A stretch of DNA of 64,000 nucleotides, taken from positions 140,790 through 204,789 of the forward strand of contig NZ_NINW01000008.1 in the NCBI RefSeq assembly GCF_002188465.1, read 5' to 3'. Under the pieces are notes generated by a model. The model saw nothing but the letters and a program-made list of their open reading frames with translations, was not told the DNA's origin and searched no databases. Position numbers and translations under genes: made by a program. Below, in pieces: positions 37,754 to 49,143 of the stretch (the first letter of the stretch is position 1; each line of letters begins with the position of its first letter). The DNA comes from Pigmentiphaga sp. NML080357. GTDB taxonomy: Bacteria > Pseudomonadota > Gammaproteobacteria > Burkholderiales > Burkholderiaceae_B.

Positions 37754-38149
37754 TCAGTTCCCTTTACCCTTACTTTTCGGGGGCATATTGACCATCACGG
37801 CAGGCGCTTCCTTCCCATGGCGGTCGAGGGCCAGCCCGGCCGCGCGCAACTTCTGCAGCCGTTTGGCGCCCAGCCCGCGCACCCGCTCGGCAAGGTCCTC
37901 GAACGACAGGAAGGGACCGCCGCGCCGGCGCTCCTGCATGATGGTGGCGGCGGTCTTGGGACCGATGCCGCGCACGGTTTCCAGCTGGCTCTGCGTAGCG
38001 GTATTGACATCCACCGCATGGGCGCTGGCGAACGCTCCGAGCCCCAGGCCGGCCATGACGGCGATGCGGCCGGCGTAGCGGCGCGCGCCCCGCAGGCGGA
38101 ACGGCCGCGGGTCGGGCTCGGCCCGGGTGGGATCGAGGAATGGATTCAT
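37754..38149 (-). CDS. ComEA-like helix-hairpin-helix protein
   Basis: The 131-residue protein has a polar N-terminus, one hydrophobic segment (RIAVMAGLGLGAFASAHA, signal peptide or anchor) and a ComEA-type double helix-hairpin-helix: VDVNTATQSQLETVRGIGPKTAATIMQER and FEDLAERVRGLGAKRLQKLRAAGL. ComEA proteins bind DNA in the periplasm during transformation; similar short proteins occur widely without competence. The ATG follows GGAG by seven bases. It ends in a basic Lys/Gly tail (PPKSKGKGN). Confidence 0.9.
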   Translation of the reverse strand: MNPFLDPTRAEPDPRPFRLRGARRYAGRIAVMAGLGLGAFASAHAVDVNTATQSQLETVRGIGPKTAATIMQERRRGGPFLSFEDLAERVRGLGAKRLQKLRAAGLALDRHGKEAPAVMVNMPPKSKGKGN

Positions 38150-38310
38150 GGTTGGACTCCGATGCAAGATTGCAGGCGGCCGGTCGACCGCCCCGTGTCC
38201 GGCCTTGCACGCCGGACACTGCAAGCTTGCGCCGCGGCCCCGCCACGGTGCGCGCCCGGGACGCCCGGAATCCGAGCGGGGAAACGCGTAGATCGGCGCC
38301 CGCGCCCTGC

Positions 38311-39300
38311 TCAGGCCGACATGCCTCGCAGTTCGCGGATGTATTCCGAGACGCCCGTCTGCACGTCGCGCATCGGGGCCGTGAAACCCGCCGCGCGCAA
38401 CTGCGTGGTATCGGCCTGGGTGTAGCTCTGGTAGCGCCCCTTCAGGTCCTCGGGAAATTCCACATACCGGATCAGGCCCTGCGTCACGAGTTCTTCCAGC
38501 GGCAACGGGGACTCGCCTCGCTCCTGGCGCAGCGTATTGACCACGGCCATGGCGACGTCGTTGAACGGCTGCGCGCGGCCTGTCCCGCAATTGAACACGC
38601 CCGACACCGGACGGCCCAGGAAATGCAGGTTCACCTCCACCACGTCGTGGACCGAGATGAAATCGCGCTGCTGCTCGCCGTCGCCATAACCGTCCCACCC
38701 TCCGAACAGGCGCACGTGCCCTTCCTTGAGGAACTGGTTCATGTTGTGGAAAGCCACCGATGCCATCCGGCCCTTGTGCTGTTCGCGCGGGCCGTACACG
38801 TTGAAATAGCGCAAGCCGATCACCGGCGCGGCCAGCGAGCCGAGCCGGCGGCGCAGCACCTGGTCGAACAGGAATTTGGAGTAGCCGTAGACGTTCAACG
38901 GCTTCTCGTTCGCGGGATCCTCGGCATAGACGGGCCCGGCGCCGTAGACCGCCGCCGAAGACGCGTACAGGAAAGGAATCCCGGTCCGCTGCGCATATTC
39001 GAAGAGCTCGAGCGTGACCCGGTAATTATTGTCCATCATGTACTGGCCGTTGCGCTCGGTGGTGTCCGAGCACGCGCCCTGGTGCAGGATGGCCTCGACC
39101 TTGGGCAGCGTCCCGTCCGCGACGCGCTTGCGGAAATCGTTCTTGTCGAGATAATCGGCGATCTGGCAATCGACAAGATTCACGAACTTGTCGCCTTCGA
39201 GCAAATCGTCGACCGCGATGATGTCGCGCTCGCCGCGGGCATTCAGCCCCTTGACCAGATTGCTGCCGATGAACCCGGCGGCTCCCGTTACGATGATCAT
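38311..39300 (-). CDS. hldD: ADP-L-glycero-D-manno-heptose 6-epimerase
   Basis: The 329-residue SDR-family epimerase starts [20 protein letters not shown], with the NADP-binding GxxGxxG, and has the catalytic YGYSK (SSAAVYGAG, then [13 protein letters not shown]). It converts ADP-D- to ADP-L-glycero-beta-D-manno-heptose for the LPS inner core. It lies 14 bp after the heptose kinase gene, forming a two-gene LPS unit. A longer upstream frame is out of phase with hldE and rejected. Confidence 0.97.
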   Translation of the reverse strand: MIIVTGAAGFIGSNLVKGLNARGERDIIAVDDLLEGDKFVNLVDCQIADYLDKNDFRKRVADGTLPKVEAILHQGACSDTTERNGQYMMDNNYRVTLELFEYAQRTGIPFLYASSAAVYGAGPVYAEDPANEKPLNVYGYSKFLFDQVLRRRLGSLAAPVIGLRYFNVYGPREQHKGRMASVAFHNMNQFLKEGHVRLFGGWDGYGDGEQQRDFISVHDVVEVNLHFLGRPVSGVFNCGTGRAQPFNDVAMAVVNTLRQERGESPLPLEELVTQGLIRYVEFPEDLKGRYQSYTQADTTQLRAAGFTAPMRDVQTGVSEYIRELRGMSA

Positions 39301-39314
39301 GGCAAAACCCTCTT

Positions 39315-40277
39315 CTAGGCCGTGAGACCGGCACGCAATTCGGCCGGTGTCACGATCGACGTCCCCAGCTTGCCGACGACGATGCCGCCAGCCAGGTTGG
39401 CCCACCGCATGGCCGTATGCAGGTCGAGGCCGGCGGCGCGCATGACGGCCAGCGTCGCGATGACGGTGTCGCCCGCGCCCGAGACGTCGAACACCTCTCT
39501 TGCCTGCGCTTCCACGTGGTCGCGCCCCTCGGCGGTGTACAGCGTCATGCCGAGCTCCGAACGCGTCACCAGCAGCGCGTCCAGGTCCAGCGCCTCGCGC
39601 AGGTGCTGCGCGCGTTCCGTCAACTGCGCCTCGTCGCGCCAGCGGCCGACCGCCTCGCGCATCTCCGACTGATTGGGCGTGACCAGCGTGGCGCCGCGAT
39701 AGCGGCCATAGTCGTCGCCCTTGGGATCGACCAGCACCACGCAGCCGCGCGCCCGCGCCAGCGCGACAAGGTCCTGGACCTGGTCCAGCACGCCCTTGGC
39801 GTAGTCGGACAGCACGATCACGTCGTGGTCGGCGAGGTGCACGGCCACCCGGGCCGCCAATTCCGCCAGCACGCCGCTCGACGGTTGCTGCTCGAAATCC
39901 ACGCGCAGCAATTGCTGTTGCCGGCCCAGGACGCGCATCTTCATGGTGGTGGGCACGGCCGGATCGACAACGAGGTCGGCCGTAACCCCATCGTCCTCGC
40001 ACAGGCGCGCGACGGCGCGACCGGAATCGTCGTCGCCCACTACGCCCACCAGCGTCACGCGCGCCCCCAGCGCCGCGGCGTTGCGCGCCACGTTGGCCGC
40101 GCCGCCCAGCCGGTCCTCGCTGCGGGACACGCGAACCACCGGCACCGGCGCCTCGGGCGAGATGCGATGCACCTCTCCGAACCAGTACCGGTCCAGCATC
40201 ACGTCCCCCACCACCAGCACGCGCGCCGCCGCGCGCCGCTCATCCGAGGGGAACGCTCCCAACGCCGACGCGCTCAT
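39315..40277 (-). CDS. hldE: D-glycero-beta-D-manno-heptose-7-phosphate kinase (HldE kinase domain only)
   Basis: The 320-residue protein is a PfkB-type sugar kinase: [40 protein letters not shown], and the anion hole/catalytic base [15 protein letters not shown]. It is equivalent to the N-terminal half of E. coli HldE (477 residues); the adenylyltransferase half must be encoded elsewhere, as in other betaproteobacteria (HldA/HldC arrangement, RfaE1). It would phosphorylate heptose-7-phosphate at C1. Confidence 0.95.
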   Translation of the reverse strand: MSASALGAFPSDERRAAARVLVVGDVMLDRYWFGEVHRISPEAPVPVVRVSRSEDRLGGAANVARNAAALGARVTLVGVVGDDDSGRAVARLCEDDGVTADLVVDPAVPTTMKMRVLGRQQQLLRVDFEQQPSSGVLAELAARVAVHLADHDVIVLSDYAKGVLDQVQDLVALARARGCVVLVDPKGDDYGRYRGATLVTPNQSEMREAVGRWRDEAQLTERAQHLREALDLDALLVTRSELGMTLYTAEGRDHVEAQAREVFDVSGAGDTVIATLAVMRAAGLDLHTAMRWANLAGGIVVGKLGTSIVTPAELRAGLTA

Positions 40278-40348
40278 GCGTTGCTCCTCAACGTGAAACC
40301 GGCAGGCAAATAAGAGATGCCACGTACCAGGAAAACATCACTCCAATC

Positions 40349-40427
40349 CAGGATGCGGTGGATCCGGCTCTGCCGGTCCACTCGCATCGCCCCCTGGGCG
40401 GCGCGCGTCAGCGCATAGGGGGGGGCA
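40349..40427. repeat. Dispersed intergenic repeat, diverged copy
   Basis: TGGATCCGGCTCTGCCGGTC followed by GCCCCCTGGGCGGCGCGC and a run of eight G between lapB and hldE shares the 5' hairpin of the elements at 23382 and 42884, then diverges. Like them it sits just past a minus-strand stop codon. Confidence 0.6.
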
Positions 40428-40430
40428 TTT

Positions 40431-41708
40431 TCATACAGCATCCAGTTCTTCCAATCGTTTAGGCGCGTAGGTTTCCCAGGCATTGCAGCCCGGGCACTGC
40501 CAATGAAACCGCTTGGCCTTGAAGCCGCAGGCCTGGCAGGCGTAGCGGTCCAGGCGCTGCGTGTGCTTGTGGATCAGGCTGCGCATCAGCACCGCGTCGT
40601 CCGCCGGCGTCCACGGCGAGGCTGCATCGGCCTGCGGGTTGTTCAGCGTCACCACGTTGGCCGCGGCCTGTTGCCCGACCGCGGATTGCGAGGATTTCTC
40701 GCCGGCCACCTGGGCCTCCAGCAGCCGATCCAGCCCGAGCAGCGAGGGATTGCGCTGCAGGGCGCCACGCGCGAAATTCCAGGCCTGCGACAAGCCGCGC
40801 TGGCGGCGCAGCGCCTGGAAGATGGCGTTGAACAAATCCAGGGAGGGATGGCGGGCGTAGTGGGCCTCGAGCTTTTCCAATCCTTCGTTGGGCGTGCCCC
40901 GCGCCTCGTGGTTCGCCAGGAATTGTTCGGCCACCAGGCCGGCATACTCCGGGTGCGCGGCCAGCACCGACTCCAGGTGCAGCCGTTGGGCGCGCAGATC
41001 CCCTTCGCGCTTGGCCAGGTCGGCGCGCATCATCGCGACGCGCACATGGGGGACGTCGTCGCGACCGCGCTCGGCGTGGACCGACACATGCGCGGCCGCA
41101 TCCAGCGCGGCATGGGCAGCCTCGATGTCGCCCGCGGCGAGCGCGGCGGCGGCCTCTTCGCAATGAAAATGGACCGCTTGCGGCACGGGTTCGTCGATCA
41201 GGCCCTGCAGGGCCTGCACGGCCTGGATGGCGCGCGGCCAATCACGCTCGGTCTCGTGGATGCGGACCAGCGCGCGCAACGCATCGGGGGCGAAACGGGT
41301 GCCTTTCAGTTGATCGAAGGCCGCTTCCGCGCGATCCAGCATACCCGCGCGCAGGTAGTCTTGCGCCAGCGCATGCAAGGCTTGCTCGCGCTGGCTGGCC
41401 GGCAGATCCGCGCGCTGCAAGAGGTTCTGGTGGACGCGTATGGCCCGCTCGATCTCGCCCCGCCGGCGGAACAGGCTGCCCAGCGCGAAATGCAGCTCTA
41501 TGGTTTCCGGATCGAGCTTGGCCACCTCGATGAAGGCATCGATGGCACGGTCGTGCTGTTCGTTCAGCAGGAAATTGAGCCCGCGGAAATAGGAATCGGG
41601 AACGCTGCGGTGCTCCGACAGCATCTGCCGGATGTCCACGCGTGCCGCGACCCAGCCCAGGCCGAACAACAGGGGGATGGCGATCAGCCACCAGGGTTCG
41701 AAATCCAC
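40431..41708 (-). CDS. lapB: LapB (YciM), LPS assembly regulator
   Basis: The 425-residue protein has an N-terminal membrane anchor (WWLIAIPLLFGLGWVAARV), a series of TPR repeats from about residue 35 (YFRGLNFLLNEQHDRAIDAF onward) and a C-terminal rubredoxin-like zinc ribbon, CQACGFKAKRFHWQCPGC. LapB promotes FtsH degradation of LpxC, tuning LPS synthesis. It follows lapA by 12 bp, and heptose genes lie downstream, giving an envelope-directed cluster. Confidence 0.96.
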   Translation of the reverse strand: MDFEPWWLIAIPLLFGLGWVAARVDIRQMLSEHRSVPDSYFRGLNFLLNEQHDRAIDAFIEVAKLDPETIELHFALGSLFRRRGEIERAIRVHQNLLQRADLPASQREQALHALAQDYLRAGMLDRAEAAFDQLKGTRFAPDALRALVRIHETERDWPRAIQAVQALQGLIDEPVPQAVHFHCEEAAAALAAGDIEAAHAALDAAAHVSVHAERGRDDVPHVRVAMMRADLAKREGDLRAQRLHLESVLAAHPEYAGLVAEQFLANHEARGTPNEGLEKLEAHYARHPSLDLFNAIFQALRRQRGLSQAWNFARGALQRNPSLLGLDRLLEAQVAGEKSSQSAVGQQAAANVVTLNNPQADAASPWTPADDAVLMRSLIHKHTQRLDRYACQACGFKAKRFHWQCPGCNAWETYAPKRLEELDAV

Positions 41709-41720
41709 GTCGTCTATGCC

Positions 41721-42044
41721 TTACAAGGGAGTCACCGGAAGCACGACGTCCGGCGACGGCGGCGCATCCGCGGCAGCCGGCCCCTGCCCGGCCGCCTTGA
41801 CCTGCTCGAGCTCGCGCCTGAGCGCGGCCATCTCGCGCCGCCTGCGCATGACGCCGGGCACGGTCAGCAACAGGCCGAAGATGGCGCCCACCACGAAACT
41901 GGCCAGCATGACCACGATCAGCGGCACCTCGCTGATGAGGTGGTCGGCGAAGAAATACACGTTCACCCGGTCGGTATTCTTGAGCGCGAACAGCAGGACC
42001 ACCACGAATACGACCAGCCGCAGCGCCCAGACGAGATATCGCAT
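41721..42044 (-). CDS. lapA: LapA domain membrane protein
   Basis: The 107-residue protein has two transmembrane helices (LRLVVFVVVLLFALKNTD and PLIVVMLASFVVGAIFGLLL) followed by a cytoplasmic basic coiled-coil stretch (MRRRREMAALRRELEQVK), the LapA layout. LapA works with LapB at the inner membrane. The ATG at 42044 fits the family; the longer frame upstream to 42341 has no family character. Confidence 0.93.
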   Translation of the reverse strand: MRYLVWALRLVVFVVVLLFALKNTDRVNVYFFADHLISEVPLIVVMLASFVVGAIFGLLLTVPGVMRRRREMAALRRELEQVKAAGQGPAAADAPPSPDVVLPVTPL

Positions 42045-42403
42045 GTCGAAGCTCCAGGTGAGGAATGAGATATCCCGCGATTGTAAATGACCCCACCGCT
42101 TCGGACCGCGCGCGGCACCCATAGAGTAAAAATAGTTCTCATTTTCCAGGCGCCCCATCAGGCCCGGGAAGGAAACCGTGCCCCCGCCCGACCCGTGCCC
42201 CGGCAATACACTGAAGGCCTGTACGCCGATCGCCACGGTTGGCTTCAAGGCTCGCTGCGCCCACCGCACCGCTTCCCTACGGAACCCTTCCCAGCCGCGC
42301 GGCCAAAGGCGCGCGAGGCAAGGGATTCGAGCTGACGGCATCGGGCGGGGTGCTCCCCGACTGGCTCGACCATAGGTTCCAGGAAGCCTGGAGCGGAGCC
42401 ATG
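42045..42403. other. Intergenic region between ihfB terminator and lapA
   Basis: No supported gene. Open frames on both strands here have no binding site or recognisable product. An AT-rich patch at 42125-42147 (AAAAATAGTTCTCATTTT) loosely resembles a Fur box or a promoter and may drive lapAB. The rest is GC-rich without clear repeats. Confidence 0.6.
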
Positions 42404-42439
42404 AAAAAACCCCGCCGACTCCGAAAGCTGGCGGGGTTT
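42404..42439 (-). terminator. Intrinsic terminator downstream of ihfB
   Basis: On the minus strand, AACCCCGCC and GGCGGGG form a 7-9 bp stem with a 13-nt loop followed by six T residues. It ends the gyrA-to-ihfB run and separates it from lapAB. Confidence 0.9.
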
Positions 42440-42473
42440 GTTCGGGCTTGCCTGCGGCCTGCGATCCGGCCGG

Positions 42474-42785
42474 TCAGTTTCCGGAGGGCTCTTGCACGGG
42501 GGCGTCGACCCGCTCGCGCAACTCCTTGCCGGCCTTGAAGTGCGGCACCCGCTTTTCGGGAACCAGCACCTTTTCACCGGACTTGGGATTGCGCCCGATA
42601 CGCGGCGGACGCCTGGACAACGAAAAACTGCCGAAACCACGGATCTCGATGCGCTGCCCTTCCGAGAGGGACTGGGCCATCGCATCGAGGATGGTCTTGA
42701 CGGCGTAGTCGGCGTCCTTGGCGACCAGTTGCGGATACCGGGCGGCCAGTCGTGCAATCAACTCGGATTTCGTCATGGAGTTCAT
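42474..42785 (-). CDS. ihfB: Integration host factor beta subunit
   Basis: The 103-residue DNA-bending protein has the HU/IHF core [15 protein letters not shown], the signature [44 protein letters not shown] and a short extra C-terminus. It pairs with IhfA. The first ATG (42785) has TGAGG upstream, while the second (42776) has none, so the start with MNS is preferred. It follows rpsA as in most proteobacteria. Confidence 0.97.
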   Translation of the reverse strand: MNSMTKSELIARLAARYPQLVAKDADYAVKTILDAMAQSLSEGQRIEIRGFGSFSLSRRPPRIGRNPKSGEKVLVPEKRVPHFKAGKELRERVDAPVQEPSGN

Positions 42786-42883
42786 GAGACCTCATGCGAG
42801 CTGCCAGTGGCGCAAATTACAAGGGCTCCAACAGCGGAGCCCTCTCGAACGAACGCCGTTCCCCCATCAGCCTGGTAGTACCC

Positions 42884-42969
42884 CAGGGCACGGCGGACCC
42901 GGCTTTGCCGGTCCGCCAGTGCGGCCCCCTTCGAGGGGGAGCGGCCGAAGGCCGCCAGGGGGTGGGCTA
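42884..42969. repeat. Dispersed intergenic repeat, copy 2
   Basis: It matches the element at 23382-23470 with about eight differences and one gap over 85 bp. It fills the space just past the rpsA stop and before ihfB, the same relation to gene ends as copy 1. Inverted repeats GACCCGGC/GCCGGTCC, CCCCCTT/GAGGGGG and GCGGCC/GGCCGC are present. Confidence 0.85.
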
Positions 42970-42971
42970 CC

Positions 42972-44681
<1,710 letters not shown>

Positions 44682-44803
44682 TGTGATGTGTTACCGGGTT
44701 ACGCACTTCATGGGGGCGGCCGAGACATTCGGCCTGACACCACACCAATCGGTGGAGTTGCAAAACCTCATTGCTGAGGGCCTGTACTGCTGTTGCGGCG
44801 CCT

Positions 44804-45484
44804 TCAGGCACGCGGCACGGATGCGCGTTCCTGCCACCAGGCCATGACCTGCGCCACCGTCTGCTCAATGGAGAGGTGGGAGGAATCGAGCACCAGGGCG
44901 TCGGGGGCGGCGGCCAAAGGCGCGTTCGCCCGTTGCGTATCGCGTGCGTCGCGCGCTTCCAAATCGCGCAAAAGGGTTAAGAGGTTAGCCGAAAAACCCT
45001 TTTCGATCAACTGTTTATAGCGGCGCTGGGCGCGCGCCTCGGCACTCGCCACCAGGAATATTTTGAGGTCGGCGTCCGGAAAAACAACCGTCCCCATGTC
45101 GCGCCCGTCGGCCACCAGGCCGGGCGCCCGGCGGAAGGCCCGCTGGCGGTCGAGCAGCGCCGCCCGCACCGGAGCCAGCGCCGCGACCTGGGAGGCGAGG
45201 TTGCCGACCTCCTCCCGGCGGATGTCGGCGCTCACGTCCCGTCCCGCCATGCTCACGCCATGGGCATCGAAGCGCACGTCCAGCGCAGCGGCGGCCCGCG
45301 CGGCGCCCGCTGCGTCGTCGGCCGGGATCCCCTGCTCCAGGCAGGCGAGCGCCGTGAGCCGGTACAAGGCGCCACTGTCGAGCAGATGCCAGCCCAGTTG
45401 GCCGGCGACCCTGGCGGCAATGGTGCCCTTGCCCGACGCGGTCGGGCCGTCGATGGCGATCATGGGAGCCGGTTTGCCAGTCAT
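44804..45484 (-). CDS. cmk: Cytidylate kinase
   Basis: The 226-residue kinase has the P-loop [26 protein letters not shown], and [22 protein letters not shown]. It phosphorylates CMP and dCMP. It normally follows aroA directly; here a divergent DUF2061 gene sits between, so cmk probably has its own promoter in 45485-45585. Confidence 0.97.
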   Translation of the reverse strand: MTGKPAPMIAIDGPTASGKGTIAARVAGQLGWHLLDSGALYRLTALACLEQGIPADDAAGAARAAAALDVRFDAHGVSMAGRDVSADIRREEVGNLASQVAALAPVRAALLDRQRAFRRAPGLVADGRDMGTVVFPDADLKIFLVASAEARAQRRYKQLIEKGFSANLLTLLRDLEARDARDTQRANAPLAAAPDALVLDSSHLSIEQTVAQVMAWWQERASVPRA

Positions 45485-45549
45485 TTATGGAACCTATCGC
45501 AGATATTGGATTGATCAACTGGCGCGCTACGGGCACGACGCGCACAATA

Positions 45550-45568
45550 GATAACGATTCTCATTACG
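45550..45568 (+). promoter_or_regulatory. Fur-box-like site
   Basis: GATAACGATTCTCATTACG matches the 19-bp Fur consensus GATAATGATAATCATTATC at 15 positions. It ends 17 bp before the DUF2061 start and lies in the divergent region shared with cmk. Iron control of DUF2061 is the inference. Confidence 0.65.
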
Positions 45569-45585
45569 AAAAAAGGAACGCGACG

Positions 45586-45804
45586 ATGGCCAAGACCCTA
45601 GCCTTCGGCGGCCTGCACCTCGCGACTTCATTCAGCGTCGCCTACATTATTACCGGCAGCGTGGCCTTGAGCGGTGCCGTGACCTTCGTCGAGCCAGCGG
45701 TCAATACGGTCGTCCACTACTTCTTCGACAAGTTCTGGGAACGCCGCAAGACCCTGCGCCCGCGTGGCGCGGCCCCGGCTCAGGCGCCCACCAGCCCGGC
45801 ATAG
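45586..45804 (+). CDS. DUF2061 small membrane protein
   Basis: The 72-residue protein reads [51 protein letters not shown], the DUF2061 pattern of two short hydrophobic helices with conserved His residues. Function unknown. An AAGGA site precedes the ATG. It is the only plus-strand gene between ihfB and gyrA, has a Fur-like box upstream, and its last 25 bp overlap the 3' end of aroA on the other strand. Confidence 0.9.
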   Translation: MAKTLAFGGLHLATSFSVAYIITGSVALSGAVTFVEPAVNTVVHYFFDKFWERRKTLRPRGAAPAQAPTSPA

Positions 45805-47120
45805 ACGTCGAAATAGGTCGGGAAGGTCTTGCTGACGCAGCCGGGATCCAGGATGCGCACGCCCACCGGCCCGAACGCGGCCAGAGAGAAGCACATGGCC
45901 ATGCGGTGGTCATCCCAGGTACCGATCTCGGCAGCTTTCCAGGAAGCCGGTGGAATCACCGTCAGGCTGTCCGGCGTGGCCTGGGCCAGCGCGCCCAGCT
46001 TGGAAAGCTCCGTCTGCATGGCGTGGATGCGGTCGGTCTCCTTGACGCGCCAGCTCGCGATGTTGCGCAGCCGGCACGGCCCGTCCGCGTAGAGCGCCAG
46101 CACCGCCGCGGTCATGGCCGCATCGGGGATCAGGTTGAAATCGGCGTCGAAGGCCTTCAGGCGCCCGCCTTCGGCCACCTTGGTGCCGCGCGTCTCGATC
46201 CAGTCCGGCCCCATCTCCACCTGGGCCCCCATGGCGGCGAGGGTGTCGGCGAAGGCGACGTCTCCCTGGATGCTGTCTCGTCCCACGCCTGTCACCCGCA
46301 CCGGTCCGCCGCCGATGGCTCCCAGGGCCAGGAAATACGAAGCGGACGAAGCGTCGCCCTCCACCGGCATGTGCCCGGGGGAACGGTAGGCCGAATTGGC
46401 GGGCACGGCGAACCGGCGCCACTCGTCGCGCACCGCCGTCACGCCGAAGCGGCGCATCAGGTTCAGCGTCATCTCCACGTAGGGCTTGGAAATGAGCTCC
46501 CCTTCGACTTCGATCACGAAGTCGCGGCCCGCCGCCTGGGTGGCCAATGGCGCTGCCAGCAGCAGCGCCGTGAGGAACTGGCTCGACACCGAGCCGTTGA
46601 CCTTGACGGGCCGCGACAGATCCAGTTCGCCCCAGCCTATCGACAACGGCGGATAGCCTTCCTTGCCCTGGTAGGCCACCCGGGCGCCCAGCATGCGCAG
46701 GGCATCGACCAGGTCGCCGATGGGACGCTCGTGCATGCGCGGCACGCCATGAAGCAGGTAGTGCCCGCCCATCATCGCCAGCGCGGCGGTGAGCGGGCGG
46801 ATCGCGGTACCGGCGTTGCCCATGAAGAGGTCGGCCTGCCCGACGCGGAAGCGGCCGCTTCCCTCGACCAGCACCTCGTCGGGCCGCTCGCCGGCCGTGA
46901 TGCGCACGCCCAGTGTGCGCAGGGCGGCCAGCATGACCTGCGTGTCATCGGAATCGAGCAGGCCGGAAACGCGCGTCGTGCCTTCGGCCAGCGCCGACAG
47001 CAGCAGCACGCGGTTGGAAATGCTCTTGGAGCCGGGCAGGTCCACCGTGCCGCGGGCGCTGCGAACGGGAGCCAGGTCCAGGTGGGGCGCGTTGCGCGGA
47101 GCGTCGGTCATGGCACTCAT
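45780..47120 (-). CDS. aroA: 3-phosphoshikimate 1-carboxyvinyltransferase (EPSP synthase)
   Basis: The 446-residue enzyme has [14 protein letters not shown], the PEP-binding [15 protein letters not shown], and [13 protein letters not shown]. It joins shikimate-3-phosphate and PEP in chorismate synthesis. The GNAGTAIRP form, with Gly and Pro as in E. coli, is the class I glyphosate-sensitive type. Its ATG overlaps the tyrA stop by ATGA, so it is translationally coupled. Directly before it, the plus-strand DUF2061 gene overlaps its 3' end. Confidence 0.98.
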   Translation of the reverse strand: MSAMTDAPRNAPHLDLAPVRSARGTVDLPGSKSISNRVLLLSALAEGTTRVSGLLDSDDTQVMLAALRTLGVRITAGERPDEVLVEGSGRFRVGQADLFMGNAGTAIRPLTAALAMMGGHYLLHGVPRMHERPIGDLVDALRMLGARVAYQGKEGYPPLSIGWGELDLSRPVKVNGSVSSQFLTALLLAAPLATQAAGRDFVIEVEGELISKPYVEMTLNLMRRFGVTAVRDEWRRFAVPANSAYRSPGHMPVEGDASSASYFLALGAIGGGPVRVTGVGRDSIQGDVAFADTLAAMGAQVEMGPDWIETRGTKVAEGGRLKAFDADFNLIPDAAMTAAVLALYADGPCRLRNIASWRVKETDRIHAMQTELSKLGALAQATPDSLTVIPPASWKAAEIGTWDDHRMAMCFSLAAFGPVGVRILDPGCVSKTFPTYFDVYAGLVGA

Positions 47121-48046
47121 TCCGTCGTATCGGGGGATTCGGGCTGGCCGGCGCGCCACGCCCGCCGCGCCTGCGACACGGTCCGCAGCATGGCGTCGAG
47201 GCCCGCGCCGTCGCCGCGGCGCATGGCCGCTTCGAATTGATCCAAAGCGTGCCGCACGGCCGCGGTTTCCTGCATCATGGCGTCGCGATTGGCCAGGAAT
47301 ATGTCCCGCCACATGTCCGGCGAGCCGCCGGCGATGCGGGTGAAGTCGCGAAAACCGCTGCCCGCCAGGTCCAGCCGCAACGCGGCGTCGGGCGCGGCAA
47401 GCACCTGCGCCATGTAGGCGAAGGCCAGCAGGTGCGGCACGTGGCTGACCGAGGCCAGCACCGTATCGTGCTCGTCCGCTTCCATCGTCCGCACCAGTGC
47501 GCCGCAGCACCGCCAGGCTCGCTCAACCAGGTCGACCGCGGGCGGCGGGTTCTCGGGCAACGGCGTCAGGATCACCGTTCGCCCTTCGTACAGCTCGGGG
47601 AATGCGGCCGCGGGGCCGCTACGCTCGCTGCCCGCAATGGGATGGCCGGGCACGAACTGGCCGATGCGGGCGCCGAGCGCGGCGCGGGCGGCGTGCACCA
47701 CGTCCGTCTTGGTGCTGCCCGCGTCGGTGACCACGGTATGCGGCCCCAGGTGCGACGCCAGCGCCTCCAGCGTGGCGCCCGTCGCGCCCACCGGTACGGC
47801 CACCAGGACCAGATCGGCGCGGGCGGCTTCTTCGAGCGTAACGACCCGGTCCACGAGGCCGAGCCGGCGCGCCTCGTCCAGCGATGAAGCCTGGCGGCCG
47901 ACGCCCCAGACCTGTCCGACCTGCCCCGCCCGCCGCAGCGCGGCGGCGAACGAGCCGCCTATCAAGCCCACGCCCACGACCGCGAGCACGGGTACCAGGG
48001 GTTGAATGCGGTGCCCGGCGTTTTCTTCCGGTTCGGCCAACGACAT
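47117..48046 (-). CDS. tyrA: Prephenate dehydrogenase
   Basis: The 309-residue NAD(P)-linked enzyme has the Rossmann motif [31 protein letters not shown] and the substrate region [14 protein letters not shown]. It converts prephenate to 4-hydroxyphenylpyruvate for tyrosine. No chorismate mutase domain is attached, as that is in pheA. It begins 14 bp after the pheA stop and overlaps aroA. Confidence 0.96.
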   Translation of the reverse strand: MSLAEPEENAGHRIQPLVPVLAVVGVGLIGGSFAAALRRAGQVGQVWGVGRQASSLDEARRLGLVDRVVTLEEAARADLVLVAVPVGATGATLEALASHLGPHTVVTDAGSTKTDVVHAARAALGARIGQFVPGHPIAGSERSGPAAAFPELYEGRTVILTPLPENPPPAVDLVERAWRCCGALVRTMEADEHDTVLASVSHVPHLLAFAYMAQVLAAPDAALRLDLAGSGFRDFTRIAGGSPDMWRDIFLANRDAMMQETAAVRHALDQFEAAMRRGDGAGLDAMLRTVSQARRAWRAGQPESPDTTE

Positions 48047-48060
48047 GGGTCCGGCCCCGC

Positions 48061-49143
48061 TCAAGGCGATACCGGGTACGACCCGAGCACCTTGATGAAG
48101 GCTACCCGCGCCTGCAGCGCGGCAAGCGCCTTGGCCACCTTGGGATCCTGCCGGTGGCCCTCGATATCGACGTAGAAATAGTATTCCCACTGGCCCGTAC
48201 GGGCCGGGCGGGACTCGAAGCGGGTCATGGATACGTCGTTCTCGGCCAGCGGCGCCAGCATCCGGTAGACGGCGCCCGCCTCGTTGGGCACGGCCAGGAT
48301 CAGGCTGGTCTTGTCGCGGCCCGACGGCGTGGTCTCGAGGTGGCCGATGGCCAGGAAACGGGTGCGGTTGTGCGGATCGTCCTGGATGCCCGCCGCCACG
48401 ATCTTGAGTCCCCAGCGCTGCGCCGCCTGCTCGCTGGCGATGGCCGCCACGGTCGGGTCTTCGGACGCCAGGCGGGCCGCTTCGGCATTGCTGGCGGCCG
48501 AGGCGCGGGCCAGTTCGGGATGGTGGTCGGACAGCCATCCCTGGCACTGCGCCAGCGATTGCGGATGCGAATGGATGACCTTGACGCCATCCAGCGTGCC
48601 GCTGCGGGTCATCAGGCATTGCACCACGGGCACCGAGCGCTCGCCCAGGACCTTCACCGGCGAGGACAGCAGCAGGTCCAGCGTGCGGTTGACGGCGCCT
48701 TCGTTGGAATTCTCCAGGGGGACGATGCCGAAGTCCGCGCGGCGAGTCTCCACCGAGCGGAAGACCTCGTCTATCGTGCCGCACGAGACGGGATCGACGG
48801 CGTGCCCGAAATGCGCCAGCACGGCCTGCTCGGAGTACGTGCCCTGGGGACCCAGATAGGCCACGCGCGCGGGCTGCTCCAGCGCGCGGCAGGCCGACAT
48901 GATCTCCATCCAGATGGCCGACAGCGCCTGGTCGGGCAACGGACCGCCGTTGAGCTCCTGCAGCCGCCGGATGACCTGGGCCTCGCGCTCGGGCCGGAAC
49001 ACCGCTCCGGCGTGGTGCTCCTTGGCCAATCCCACCGCCTGCGCCGTGCGCGCGCGCTCCGACAGGAGTTCGAGCACCTGCGCGTCGATGGCGTCGATGC
49101 GCTCGCGCAGCGGCGCCAGCTTCTTTTGCAGATCGTCATCCAT
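48061..49143 (-). CDS. pheA: Bifunctional chorismate mutase/prephenate dehydratase
   Basis: The 360-residue protein has an AroQ chorismate mutase at about residues 5-85 ([20 protein letters not shown]), a prephenate dehydratase domain at about 95-270 ([44 protein letters not shown]) and a C-terminal ACT domain (about 280-355, [20 protein letters not shown]) for phenylalanine feedback. It overlaps serC by 8 bp. Confidence 0.98.
   Translation of the reverse strand: MDDDLQKKLAPLRERIDAIDAQVLELLSERARTAQAVGLAKEHHAGAVFRPEREAQVIRRLQELNGGPLPDQALSAIWMEIMSACRALEQPARVAYLGPQGTYSEQAVLAHFGHAVDPVSCGTIDEVFRSVETRRADFGIVPLENSNEGAVNRTLDLLLSSPVKVLGERSVPVVQCLMTRSGTLDGVKVIHSHPQSLAQCQGWLSDHHPELARASAASNAEAARLASEDPTVAAIASEQAAQRWGLKIVAAGIQDDPHNRTRFLAIGHLETTPSGRDKTSLILAVPNEAGAVYRMLAPLAENDVSMTRFESRPARTGQWEYYFYVDIEGHRQDPKVAKALAALQARVAFIKVLGSYPVSP

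Noticed and set aside
42125..42147. Second Fur box upstream of lapA
   Set aside because: Only about 12 of 19 positions match; kept as an AT-rich patch only.
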